NCBI GenBank assembly: GCA_029891345.1
Contig: CM057002.1
Coordinates: 64,064,590-64,128,589 of the forward strand
DNA length: 64,000 nt
Direction of reading: 5' to 3'
From: Dryococelus australis
Lineage: Eukaryota; Arthropoda; Insecta; Phasmatodea; Phasmatidae
In this document: one piece after another, positions 22,453-32,240 of the stretch
How positions within the stretch are numbered: the stretch's first letter is position 1
How the letters are laid out: every line of letters begins with the position of its first letter
The notes under the pieces: generated by a model
The model's database searches: none
What the model saw: the letters and a program-made list of their open reading frames with translations, nothing else
Told to the model about the DNA's origin: nothing
Position numbers and translations under genes: made by a program

Positions 22453-22601
22453 GAGCCATCACAATCTCTTCACTCATCACTCCACTCTTAGTTACATGTG
22501 CTGTTGCAAACATTTCCAAGCCATCGATGAAATAAAACTAGAAACTAAAATACACGTGACGTTAATTTACTTACTTCGTCAAACCAAATTATTGGTCTTA
22601 C

Positions 22602-22739
22602 ATCGAAAACACGCCTGATTTGTTTCCGCAACGCCATCTTCGCCTTCTCGATAGCTAGTGCAGTTTGTGCTGCACAAAGCTCTCCAAACTGAACTGCACC
22701 GAAGAAGAGGAACACAGTGCAGAAGAGTTGTGGTGACAT
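22602..22739 (-). CDS. candidate first coding exon of a secreted host protein (unknown)
   Basis: A minus-strand ORF starts MSPQLFCTVFLFFGAVQFGE and continues LCAAQTALAIEKAKMALRKQ, so residues 1-23 look like a signal peptide followed by an Ala/Lys-rich helix. After codon 46 (...RRVFD) the DNA reads GAT|GTAAGA, a good splice donor in phase 0. About 79 nt upstream of the Met lies TCAGT (22816-22820), the arthropod initiator consensus. Base composition is more balanced than the flanks. A second donor-like CAG|GTATGT overlaps the start codon, so the ATG may instead be intronic. No downstream exon was found and no family is recognised. It may be chance. Confidence 0.25.
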
Positions 22740-22869
22740 ACCTGGCTGAGAGAACGCTGTGCCGTGAAACTTGGTGCGAATTTGGGAGATTCTCTCGGTC
22801 TGCTCAGCTTCGACAACTGAGTGAAACGAACATTTTATCTTTCTTGCTTTGTGTGGTTTTTTTTTAATG

Positions 22870-24718
22870 ATGACTGAGGGTGAACGGCAGACAAGGCGTG
22901 ACTTCTATACCAGGCAGTGGTTTGAATATTGTGTTTCATTTAACATCGTGAACATAATTCAGCTGAGCCTTCTACAAAAATGTGTTGATAATATTGATGC
23001 TAGAGACTTTGTGTCGCTCTAAGTACAATGCTATGCAAGAAGATGCACGTGCACAAATTGCTTTTGTTACTGTTTGTTAAGCGCCTGTTAGGCTCGTTCT
23101 AAAATACACGGATACGTGAAAAAAAACACACACGTGTGATACGTAAACGGAACTATCTGACGAATTGAGATGGATTCTAACTATTTGACAATACGAAGAA
23201 ATATTAAGCTCTGCAGCATACGAAATGAAAAATATACTTAGATTGTGGAAATTACTGATTTAAGTTTCATAATGTACACACTTAATTTTATATATTTTTG
23301 CAATGTTTACTACTACCTACATAGTACTGAAAAGACATAGGTACGTGTTTATTTTTAAAAGATATTTGTAATAGCCACTGACAATTCATGACTTGGAGCC
23401 GTTTATAACACAATGACCACGAAAACGAATATCAACAAAAGAAATATTAGATTTCTATTAGCTACACGTACCTATTCACGGACACGGAAGAGTTGGTTGG
23501 AATTGCACAGCTTTCTTACGTGTATCGGTATGTTATCCACGTGCGCATGCGTCCCGTTGTGTATTGAGCACCTTGTGTGTTACGTGCTCTACTTCCGTGT
23601 TACCCATCCGCACCTGTCATTATCGAACGGGCTTTATGTATTTTCGAAAATAAGGCTAAATTTGAACCTAAAGTATACGATAAAAACAATTGCTGGAAGC
23701 AAGAAAACACGGCATATATATGATACAATTCGTGAAATAATATTTGTGCACCGTACAAAAGAGACCGTTTCGTAACTACAGTATTTTTTTTGGAAATTTT
23801 CTTCGTCTGGCGACTCTTGGTTGTAATGTAGGCGACTTAGCAGTACAATAACCTGAAAACCCTACAGACGCGCTGGTAAGTCCAAGGGAGAAGCAAATCT
23901 GACATGACGAACTTTGTAAAGGGGGCGAGAACAAACAATTATACATCATGGTAACGATTGCAGAGGACTTCTTTCGCAGAGGCTAGTGGTAGGACTCTCC
24001 ACCGGAAGGTGACAGAACTTCTGCAGCAACAATTTCCGGTTGGGTCAACTTCGATGGGTATCAAAATGACACTCGTGCCTCCGTAGGCCCAACGTCGTGT
24101 TAGTAGTAAGACGCCAAACGATTTCATGTGACACACCAACCGAAGGTTTACATACATTATAAAATACTATTAATGTGTTGGCGAGATGTCTCGTTTCACA
24201 CATAATTCTAACCACTAAATAAAGTTTTGTCAATGTTCGTTCGGTTTTTAAAATTATATTTTACCCAATTAATCGAAATTATAAAAGCTTTTAATTTTAT
24301 ACATATTTTTTCCCTTATATTAGTATGTGCTCATCTTCATTACAGTTCGCAATCTGAAAATCCAATGCGTAAAAGTAGGGCGCAAAATTCTCTTATGTGC
24401 TATCCACTACACTACTTTGACATAACTGACGAATTAAGTACTGTGTTGTGTTAGATTCCTTTACGTGTTAATACCTTATAGTTTTCTATTTTTGGACTGC
24501 ATTTTAGTATCATCGCACGCAAAATAAACTGACGTAGATACAGTTATGCATGATACACTTTCTAGTATGGCGCATATATTTTCTGACTAAGACTTTGGTT
24601 GGGCCTAACCTCGAAACGTATGAAACCATGAGTAATGTATTCATGCGTGCGTTCTAGCCCGAAATACAGCCAGTATTTCGAAACAAATGGCAACCGTTAG
24701 GCCAACGTAGGTCGCTAG
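22870..24718. other. unassigned DNA with one 120-codon ORF
   Basis: A + strand ORF at 23413-23775 encodes a basic peptide with one hydrophobic, Cys-rich stretch near residues 33-57. No motif is recognised and nothing around it suggests a gene. The rest is AT-rich. Confidence 0.3.
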
Positions 24719-24762
24719 TGCTGTTGATTTCCGGCCCGTGCCGTTGATTTCCGGCCCGTGCC
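24719..24762. repeat. 21-bp tandem duplication
   Basis: The word GTTGATTTCCGGCCCGTGCC occurs twice in direct succession. Confidence 0.85.
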
Positions 24763-25299
24763 GTTGCCAGGAAACCACTGATCACACACGCCAACTATGC
24801 GGCAGTGGACGAAGATCTTGCGAGTTACGAGTCGAATGAGACTCGTACTAACACACTTAACGCAGGTGAAGGACATGTCCTCAGTCCAACACTCTGCATT
24901 GTTCGTATACATTCGCAAACGCCGTCGAAGAAAGCGAACCATCGGAACGTAAGCGCCTCCTAACTTTAAACATTGTATTGTTTAACTTAAAGGCACGCAT
25001 TTTCAGCTTTATTAAATCTACTGGTAAACGCAGATTGATCATTACGCAGAACATATTTTTGATTACGAAACGTTTTTGTTGAAGACTCGCAGGTACAATT
25101 TAAAATCACGTCGCAATATGAAGTTCGGCTCGGTAGGCGACCACCAGAGGACATCACTACGATGACGAGACACGTAATACCCTTCCCCTAGGCGAAATTA
25201 AGTTTGCTGATGACAAACTCGATTTGAAACCGACAGACTGCGGAGATCGCATACAAATCTCAGTATTCAACCAATTGCAACAACGCGAGAACAATACCG
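24763..25299. other. unassigned DNA
   Basis: Nothing recognised. Confidence 0.4.
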
Positions 25300-25760
25300 C
25301 CCAAATAAAGGAGGTTCGTTATAGGAAACTACCTCTAATGTCATATCTAGCCCATATTACCATTTTACAGCTGTTGGACAACGAAGTTCTTCATATTTCT
25401 CCAAATCTGTGTTGGAATATCCATTTGGAACATTTAAAGATAATGATTGAAATAAACGTTGAATTACATCAGTTATGTAATCACCTATTTAAATTATATT
25501 ATCAGACAAAAATGTAATTTCGAATCTCCCAGAAACCATGGGTTTCCATTTCGATATACACCAAATGTTGTATCGCGCATAGATTAAGTATGTTTTAAGC
25601 AAAATAGCGACGTGTTAAAAGAGAAAGGGGTTGCTTTTTCTTTTACTTGATTTGTTCTTCTTCTTCCGATTTAATTTCCAAAGGAGCTTCTTTAGGCGAA
25701 TTCAACACAGAATGTAATGTATCCATTCTACTCATAACAGGTTAAAATATTTCTTGGTTT
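25300..25760 (-). pseudogene. fossil: 'LLGD' protein remnant (copy 2)
   Basis: The minus-strand translation shows VMSRMDTLHSVLNSPKEAPL followed by EIKSEEEE and, further on, a FGIYR-like and VPNGYSNTDLEKYEEL segment. These match copy 1 at 16490-16820 block for block. The C-terminal NPYEL-type block was not seen here. The + strand ORF at 25224-25517 is antisense to it and is a shadow. Function unknown. Confidence 0.6.
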
Positions 25761-25919
25761 AAAACATCCCGTTCTATTCGGGCTTGCTTAGCTAGTAAAT
25801 AATTTTTTCTCCTTCACAGCAGATATAACGTTATGTAATTCCGAAGCAGAGGCAGATATGTTTGATTATATTACATTAAAATTAATCTATTTATATATGA
25901 ATTAAGTCATTGCTTTTCA

Positions 25920-26290
25920 AACTGCTGCATTAGGTCGACTAACTGGTGCACTAGATCGATTAGTTTGTGCTTTTTCAATCTTATCGACTGTACTTAAAAC
26001 AGCATCCAATTTAGCTATAGTTTTAACTCTTAAATCATTAAAAAAATAAGTTAATAGTGTTTCCAAAACATTATTTTGTTTTCTCGGATCTGTTTGCGTA
26101 AGTATACCATATTTTTATTTATCAATTCATCACTTATTTATTTCGTTATTTCTTCCATTTGAGTTTCAAGTTGTTTTGAAATACTAGTGCTTACTACTTC
26201 ATTAATTACAAATCTTAAATTATATATCGATTCTTTGAGTGTGTTGATATGTAACACAGTTGCTATTCGTTTTAATTGATTAATAATAAA
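25920..26290 (-). pseudogene. fossil: coiled-coil protein remnant (copy 2)
   Basis: Segments LRFVINEVVSTSISKQLETQ and LDAVLSTVDKIEKAQTNRSS match LKTVINEMVSATIIKQFDTQ and LSKVDKIEKVKTSRPN of copy 1. The order and distance to the neighbouring 'LLGD' gene are the same. Broken. Confidence 0.6.
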
Positions 26291-26579
26291 ACAGTATTTA
26301 TTTGATATGAAACAGAAGTTATTTTAGTGATAAATAAATGTTATTCTTTTCTTCGAGGAAGAAACTTAGCACAGAAGTTTGTCTCAGAGTTTGGGGGTGA
26401 GGAGTTGAAGATATTGGAAAGTCGTTGTTGCGGGAAGGGAGGGGACTGGGTGTTTGGCATTCTGAATTTTGGTTGGAGAGGAGAAATCAGGCTTCTCGAG
26501 TATTTACCTGAGAATTTTACATTTTTGTAAATAGAGGTTTAGCCTCTACGCTCCATTCCACTGTCTCCAGTCGTTCGCC

Positions 26580-27275
26580 TTGAGAAGTCGCATTTCTATG
26601 AAGAATATTATCTTGGCTTATCTACCCAAGACTTTAACAGAGAACTTGGAGGTTTTAATTGGGGTTATTTTCATAATTTAATGAGCTATTCAGATCCTTT
26701 GGCAACAAACTTATTTGATTTTTTGGTGAATGACAAAGAAGAAATTGGATCTACACTACAGCCGTTGCTCTTGTCAATGCCTTCCTTAGAGCTGCCACAG
26801 TCGCCTCCGGCCTTATGACATACAGCAATGCATTCGATGTCGAGGAGAGCCACAGCGATGCATCCACTGTCGATAAAGGCTATATAGACGTCTGCAGCAG
26901 CGAGACCTTAGGCGATGCCTTCGATGTAGAGGAGAGTTATAGTGTTGCCTCTGGCATCGGAACCTACAACGACGCCTTCGACATCGAGACCTACAGCGAT
27001 GCCTCTGCCCTCGAGGAGAGCTACAACGATGCCTTCAACGTCAAAACCTACAGCGATGCCTTCGGCATCCAGACCTACAGTGACGCCTTCGACGTCGAGC
27101 TTGGAAGCTCTAGATTTAACAACAAACATCAAATCAGGTGAGCGATGTGTACAAAAACCAGAAACGTTTTCTTGTTGCACTCCATTAGATTTAACGGTCA
27201 TAGCTTTAAATAATATGTGGGGAAATATGTCCAACAACGGTTTATTCCAAGAGTTGGAAGAATTTAAAATTTAAA
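26580..27275 (+). pseudogene. fossil: acidic N-end / Ser-Pro-Thr repeat / Cys C-end protein (copy 2)
   Basis: The N-terminal block contains SHFYEEYYLGLSTQDFNREL. The middle (about 26800-27100) is a diverged tandem repeat with a CTACAGCGATGCCTTCG-like unit. One frame reads MPSTSKPTAMPSASRPT-type repeats and another reads acidic DAFDVEESYS-type repeats. The C-terminal block has CCTPLDLTVIALNNMWGN. The N and C blocks match the minus-strand gene of copy 1 (8483-7865); the repeat is of the same proline/serine kind but not alignable unit by unit. Function unknown. Broken. Confidence 0.55.
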
Positions 27276-27280
27276 TTTTA

Positions 27281-27510
27281 TGTCTTTACCTTCTCCAAGT
27301 CTACGATCACCTGAAATATTATCACCCGAATCACTGCAATGCAAATTAATTTCCCTCACCTCCTCCTTCGTTCATAACTTCACCACTAGAAATAATATAT
27401 AGTCCTATATTATCACTCCTTCACCTGCTTCACAACCACCACCACCACCTGCTATTCCTGTTAAGAAACGAAAATTCAGCTTATCTCTCAACACAAATCG
27501 GAAATTTTAA
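27281..27510 (+). pseudogene. fossil: proline-rich basic protein (copy 2)
   Basis: MSLPSPSLRSPEILSPESLQ opens the reading. It ends with a proline run and PPAIPVKKRKFSLSLNTNRK. The counterpart in copy 1 ends PPAPKRRGLSLSKCKNN. It directly follows the acidic/Pro-rich gene with almost no gap, as in copy 1. Confidence 0.5.
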
Positions 27511-27512
27511 TG

Positions 27513-28165
27513 CAAATTCAAATTCACAATGATGAAGTGACGATTTTATTGTAAATTCAAACTTACAGTGATGTAGTGATGATTTTAATTGTTTCTGATG
27601 CAGCATAATCAGATAACTTTTTCAGTTTAAATTTGTAATGATGTGATATGGTGACAAGGTTAAGTGATAAAGTAAATGAATTTAATGATTTTTACTTGTA
27701 ATATGGTGAGGATTTTTTTTACAGTCTAATCATTGAAAGTGTAAAATTGTCTCATAATTTCAAATTTTCTAACGATTTTAATAAATTTTAAGATTTCAGA
27801 TGTAAAATGATATAAAGTTTGTAATGACTTTAATAAATTTTTTAGATTTCAGACGTAAATATATGGAAAGTTTGTGATTATTTAACAGTTTAAGATGCAA
27901 GAGGGAGTATTGGTTAATAAGCTGTATGTCTTTCACATACAAATGGTAAAAAATTTAATGGTTTTTAGTCGTGACATGATTTTGTTGTGATTATTTGGCT
28001 GTTTTAAGATGCAAGATGGAGTATTGGTTAGTAAAATTGTATGGCTTTCACACATAAATAGTGAAAATAAAAATGTTTGTAACGAATTATATGATTTTTT
28101 GGTGTAATATGTCGAGTCTTTGTCTTGGGAATGTTAACTAAGATGTGTTTCATGAATTCTTCTAA
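27513..28165. repeat. AT-rich diverged tandem repeats at the end of fossil copy 2
   Basis: Two related sets: AGATTTCAGATGTAAA / AGATTTCAGACGTAAA-type units near 27790 and 27845, and TTTAAGATGCAAGAGGGAGT / TTTTAAGATGCAAGATGGAG units near 27888 and 28004 (about 117 bp apart), each followed by GTATTGGTTA and TTTCACA blocks. The array position relative to the last gene matches the array at 7455-7640 in copy 1. Confidence 0.6.
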
Positions 28166-28548
28166 ATAAATACTTTTTTTTTCAATGTTGAAAAAGGAGT
28201 GGTGTAACTAGTTATTAATTAGTTTGTCAATAATTTTTTTAATGTATTATTAAGTGAATGATTGAAGATCAGATGTGTGTGAAAATGAAGTAATTGTATA
28301 TGACTGGATATTAATCTCTTAAATGTTTAAATGAAAAATGTTTGTTTCACTTGACACAAGTGGATGTCTAACACTGATGGTAAGCTGTTGGTTTCTATTT
28401 AAACTCACATAGCAGGATACCTGCTTGCTCACTTTCACTGGGAAAAACAATACAAGTTTATAGCTACACTTTTCATGAGGGAGAATAAATATTATAGATT
28501 TTTAAAGTAACATTTCAATTAAAATTTAATTAAAAAAACGAACTTTGA
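28166..28548. other. unassigned AT-rich DNA
   Basis: Nothing recognised. Confidence 0.4.
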
Positions 28549-28833
28549 ATGGCTGAGGGCAATTACAAAAGTGATGTAGAAAAGAATCCAACATCTGAAA
28601 GAATAAATTCAAAACGAAAGGAAAAGGGACTTATGGTATCTTTAGAAAACATTTGTTGGTCCGCTGTTCAAGTTGAAGGTTCCTGGGGGACAGAAGAAAC
28701 AGAGAGTGTACTGACACAAATAACTTTTCAGAGCCAGGTAGTAAGAGCTCTTAACGACACACAACATATCCAAGAACGTTTTCCCACTGCCCTTCTAATC
28801 TGCTGTTGTGAGAGTCCAGCTATCTTTCAATAA
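28549..28833 (+). CDS. hypothetical 94-residue ORF beside fossil copy 2
   Basis: It starts MAEGNYKSDVEKNPTSERIN with a charged first third, then a mixed region containing WSAVQVEGSWGTEETESVL and a Cys-rich end (LLICCCESPAIFQ). An AATAAA hexamer overlaps the region just past the stop codon. No family is recognised. Its position after the tandem array of copy 2 would fit a terminal element gene, but no counterpart was found in copy 1. It could be chance. Confidence 0.2.
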   Translation: MAEGNYKSDVEKNPTSERINSKRKEKGLMVSLENICWSAVQVEGSWGTEETESVLTQITFQSQVVRALNDTQHIQERFPTALLICCCESPAIFQ

Positions 28834-29640
28834 ATATATTTTGTCACACAAAAACAGATTACAAATATTGATGTTAAAGATTCAACACGATGATGTCTGC
28901 TGGTATAAACACAATCACACTTTACACAAAAACTCAGAAAACAAAATTAAAGATATTAAAAAAATAAAACCAAACTTATGTTAAAAACGGCCACAGATTT
29001 CCTTTAAATGTGTTAGAATATGGACCTTTTTAGAAACTAAGTTGAAATCTTGTGGAATTAAACAGATTTCAGCTTCGATAGCAGTCATTTCAAGCTCGAT
29101 ATGTGCTATCTCAGTAATATTACATTGGAAAATTAGTATTGTAAATAAAATAAGTTCAAATATACTCATTTTATACTAGATAGTATACTCGAAATTCTGA
29201 ACTGGGGAACTTATGGAGAAATCTACACTTAAAACTGCACACAAATATTTCAAACAGATTGATATTAAAGACATTTCGTTTTAACATGAGTTTGTTTAGC
29301 GTAAGTTTTCAATGATTGAAAAATTTTAACTCGTGTATTCCTTAAATCGAAAGATGCGTATTTGAATAAACAATGTTCTTTCAATGTTTACAATTTAGCA
29401 AGTGAATATATATATATAAAAAAATTTAGTAGTAGTTTCCTGGAATTACTTTAAAATTAAAATTAATAAGTTTGCTGGAAAACAGGATAAAGTTTATTGG
29501 ATAAAAAACTATAAAACAAAATTTCTTAGAATTTTATCAAGGTATTATAATTCATTACTTGGAATTGAAATTAATTTCCACTTCAGGGACATAAATTTCA
29601 TCCGTGGAACTTTGGTATCAAATTTTATTTGACTGGAAGT
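28834..29640. other. unassigned AT-rich DNA
   Basis: A minus-strand 62-codon ORF (28981-29169) opens with a hydrophobic segment. Nothing is recognised. Confidence 0.35.
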
Positions 29641-29648
29641 AAGACAGG

Positions 29649-30098
29649 CTAGCCGGGTAGGGTTAGTTCAAAATTCGCTGGTCCGAGGGGTGTCCGACAT
29701 TTGGAGACTCTCGGATGTGGTGCATAAAGACACGTTCTGTGGTGGGGATCACAGGTATGGTTAGTCAAGGCATTCCTCGTCTCGGAAAACACGCGCTCTG
29801 AGCTGATGGTTGGAGGGGGTGGGGGAACATAGGCTAGGTAGGTTTTGCAGAGCTCGGTGTTGGATCGATAGAGGGCGCAAACTATCTGTAGTTTCGGACA
29901 AAGATGAATTTTGGGCTGGTCGGGGGGAGGGGGACCCATGACGGAGACAGACAGTCCTCGAGTAAACCGAACATGTGGTCTGGTGTAGTGTGCGGGGAAG
30001 GGGTGGAGGGGGTATGCAAGCAGGAGGGATAACCATCTCTCACTGACCAGAGCTATGTTAGTTTGACGAAAAGCCTTGTCCTGGATACATGCATACAT
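29649..30098 (-). other. unassigned 149-codon GC-rich ORF
   Basis: One of the longest open frames in the window. The translation is proline-rich with PPPPPTISSERVFSETRNAL near residue 90. SSERVFS recalls the hAT dimerisation domain, but the residues around it do not continue the hAT pattern. A second minus-strand frame is open over the same stretch. It may be a decayed hAT piece or simply GC-rich DNA lacking stops. Confidence 0.2.
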
Positions 30099-30477
30099 CG
30101 TTCTCTCCTCTGAAGCATTTAATCACCGGCGCAGCATTCTGCCGGGGTCCTGTGCAACGATCGTAAGGGGTAGGCGGTCAGCGGGCTCCACCTCTCGTTA
30201 AGCCGATATAGTGCATCGGTTATTTTTAAATAATTTTATAAGTGTTTATCGTGTAAACCCGGTTTATGAGCTCGGTCGAATAAAGTTATAAGATTTTTAA
30301 CTAGTGTTTGTGTTACCAAGTGCAGTGAATTTCAGACTTCACAGAAATTTCTAGTATGTGCATTATTTAAAAAAAAAATTCCTTCGAGGAAGTGTAATTA
30401 CGTGGTAAAAATGAATTATTTATTTCAATTCAAGTAGAATAATTTATATCCATCCACATAGTTGGGTGTGTTCAACT

Positions 30478-31340
30478 CTCTTTTCGTTTAATTGCTATTT
30501 CATAAACTTAAGAAAGGTTTCCTTCATTTACGAGTTTTTCCCGTAATTTCAACTCAGATTGTCTGTCAGACGCCGACCGCGCCCCACGTCTTTAATAAGG
30601 CTCTCGACAGACACAGCTTATAAGACTTCACAAGTGCTATGCTCAACTCATTCGTACATCAGACTCCACATCGAACGGACATGTTTTAAAATCATTTAAG
30701 GTATGTGTACAAATGAGAGGGAGGCGTACGTGTATGTGTGTGGTTAAAATTAATATCGTATAATTCAAAATGCGAATTTGGAAATCTTTATTTGTCCGTG
30801 TTAACTGGAAGTGCTAAATTGTTACGTGTTGTGACAAGTTGTAGTCTATGCAATCAACTCGTCGTCTGTTGTAGGACGTAGTGTATTCAAGACTCTTTCT
30901 GTTTAGGTGCTATTTCGTAACCATTTAAAATGTTTCCGAGTTTTTGCCGTAAAATTCAACTCTGCCCCAAGCTCCACGTCTCATTCAGCGACTGCTATAA
31001 CAGACGACCAGACGTGTTTTTGGGAGAGGTGCTTGTGCGATTTCATTACGTGTTTTTCAGTTCAGTCTATAATCAAATGTAGACGGACCCACATGCAGGT
31101 TCTGTTTCCTCTCAACATCTCGTTCAGCTTATAACTCGATGTAAGTAGCATATATCCAAGTCAGTGCTGCAGCGACATCCCCAGCGAATGGACGTATATT
31201 AAAATCACTGACTGTTAAACTTTTTCTTTTTTACGTGCATTAATTAATTTTAACGTGTGGAGTCCATTTCAAAAGTTCCTCGTCATTCTCACATGCGGAC
31301 GGACATGTTTTAAAATCATTTCAGGTATGTGTAGAACTTG
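30478..31340. repeat. two diverged tandem units of about 415-450 bp
   Basis: The unit starting near 30478 and the unit starting near 30893 share, in order, a TTGCTATTTCATAA / GTGCTATTTCGTAA block, CGAGTTTTTCCCGTAATTTC / CGAGTTTTTGCCGTAAAATTC and a CCACGTCT block. Their ends share CGGACATGTTTTAAAATCAT followed by T(T/C)A(A)GGTATGTGTA (30675 and 31303), which resembles a splice donor. No coding was recognised. It could be a repeated promoter/first-exon-like segment or a satellite remnant. Confidence 0.5.
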
Positions 31341-31787
31341 GATGCATCAATTAGTGTGATTTTTTTTTAGGTGCTTTGAAATACCTTATTATTGTGTTTT
31401 GAAAGACTGCCGTTTATTTTATAGGGACATTCTTGCTTCGTTGTAGCTCTTTAAATCATTTCATACAGGATACACACGTAGTTGTGATCGTTTAGTTAGT
31501 TAGCACTTTTCGACACATGGTTATTCACGTTGTTGTGTTCGTTATAATTATCTCGAGTTATTTATTTATATTAATATGTAGAACTCGTTTGAAATATATT
31601 TACTGCTTTATTCGTTTAAGGACTCCGAAATTTCTCTCGAGTTATACGTCACCGCTGTTATTCGTTTGGAATAATACATGACGTAAATTGTATCTTTCAG
31701 AGTCGCCTATCTCCCAACACCGTCTACGTACAATATCCCTTCCAACCCCCCCAAAAAAACACTTGTGCCACTCTTCCACAAAACTCA

Positions 31788-31791
<4 letters not shown>

Positions 31792-31830
<39 letters not shown>
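31792..31830. repeat. (CA)n(TA)n(CA)n microsatellite
   Basis: About 12 TA dinucleotides flanked by CA runs. Confidence 0.9.
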
Positions 31831-31832
<2 letters not shown>

Positions 31833-31969
31833 ACCCCCACCCCCCCCTTTTCCCAACACATCACACCTCAGTACCATGCCAGAGCTCAGAGCATCAACAT
31901 CTACCGGAGCTGCTCACCACCACAAAAAATTAGAAAAAATTAATCAAGTGCCTTAGCGCATCTTTGCAC

Positions 31970-32240
31970 TAAACCCTAAACTTGTCAAAGAACAATTTTT
32001 GATTGATTAATTCAATTAGATTAATTGGATCAATCAATCAAAGTTTCATACCATTTATCCAATTAAAATTATCCAAAAAATCGATGGAATTAAGCTCGGA
32101 TTAAGGATGAACGAAAATTTTGAACGTATTAAAATCGGATCAACAATTTTGATCGGATAATGATCGGACTAAGGATTAACCCTTTTGGTATCAATTTGAT
32201 ATCAAAAGGTTAATCTGATTAATCAAAAGTGAAATAGAAC
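31970..32240. repeat. GATTAA-rich repeat with hairpin
   Basis: Many GATTAA / TTAATC / GGATCA words. 32174-32193 and 32197-32215 form a nearly perfect inverted repeat (GATTAACCCTTTTGGTATCA against TGATATCAAAAGGTTAATC). Confidence 0.6.

Larger units (their letters stand above)
25300..28165. mobile_element. Polinton/adintovirus-like DJR-capsid element, fossil copy 2 (internally deleted)
   Basis: It holds only the two ends of the gene map seen in copy 1, in inverted orientation. On the minus strand are the 'LLGD' gene (about 25300-25760) and the coiled-coil gene (25920-26290). On the plus strand are the acidic/Pro-rich gene (26580-27275) and the proline-rich basic gene (27281-27510), followed by an AT-rich tandem array. 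Everything that lies between these genes in copy 1 (ATPase, PLA2, protease, capsid genes, zinc finger) is absent. The junction lies between about 26300 and 26580. The remaining genes carry several breaks. It is diverged from copy 1 at the amino-acid level, so the two are separate insertions rather than one recent duplication. Confidence 0.75.

Noticed and set aside
25224-25517. 97-codon + strand ORF
   Set aside because: It lies antisense to the 'LLGD' gene remnant of fossil copy 2, which matches copy 1 on the minus strand.
29649-30098. hAT transposase C-terminal domain (SSERVFS motif)
   Set aside because: Only seven residues fit. The expected glycine and arginine/leucine pattern after SERVFS is missing and a second frame is open over the same DNA.
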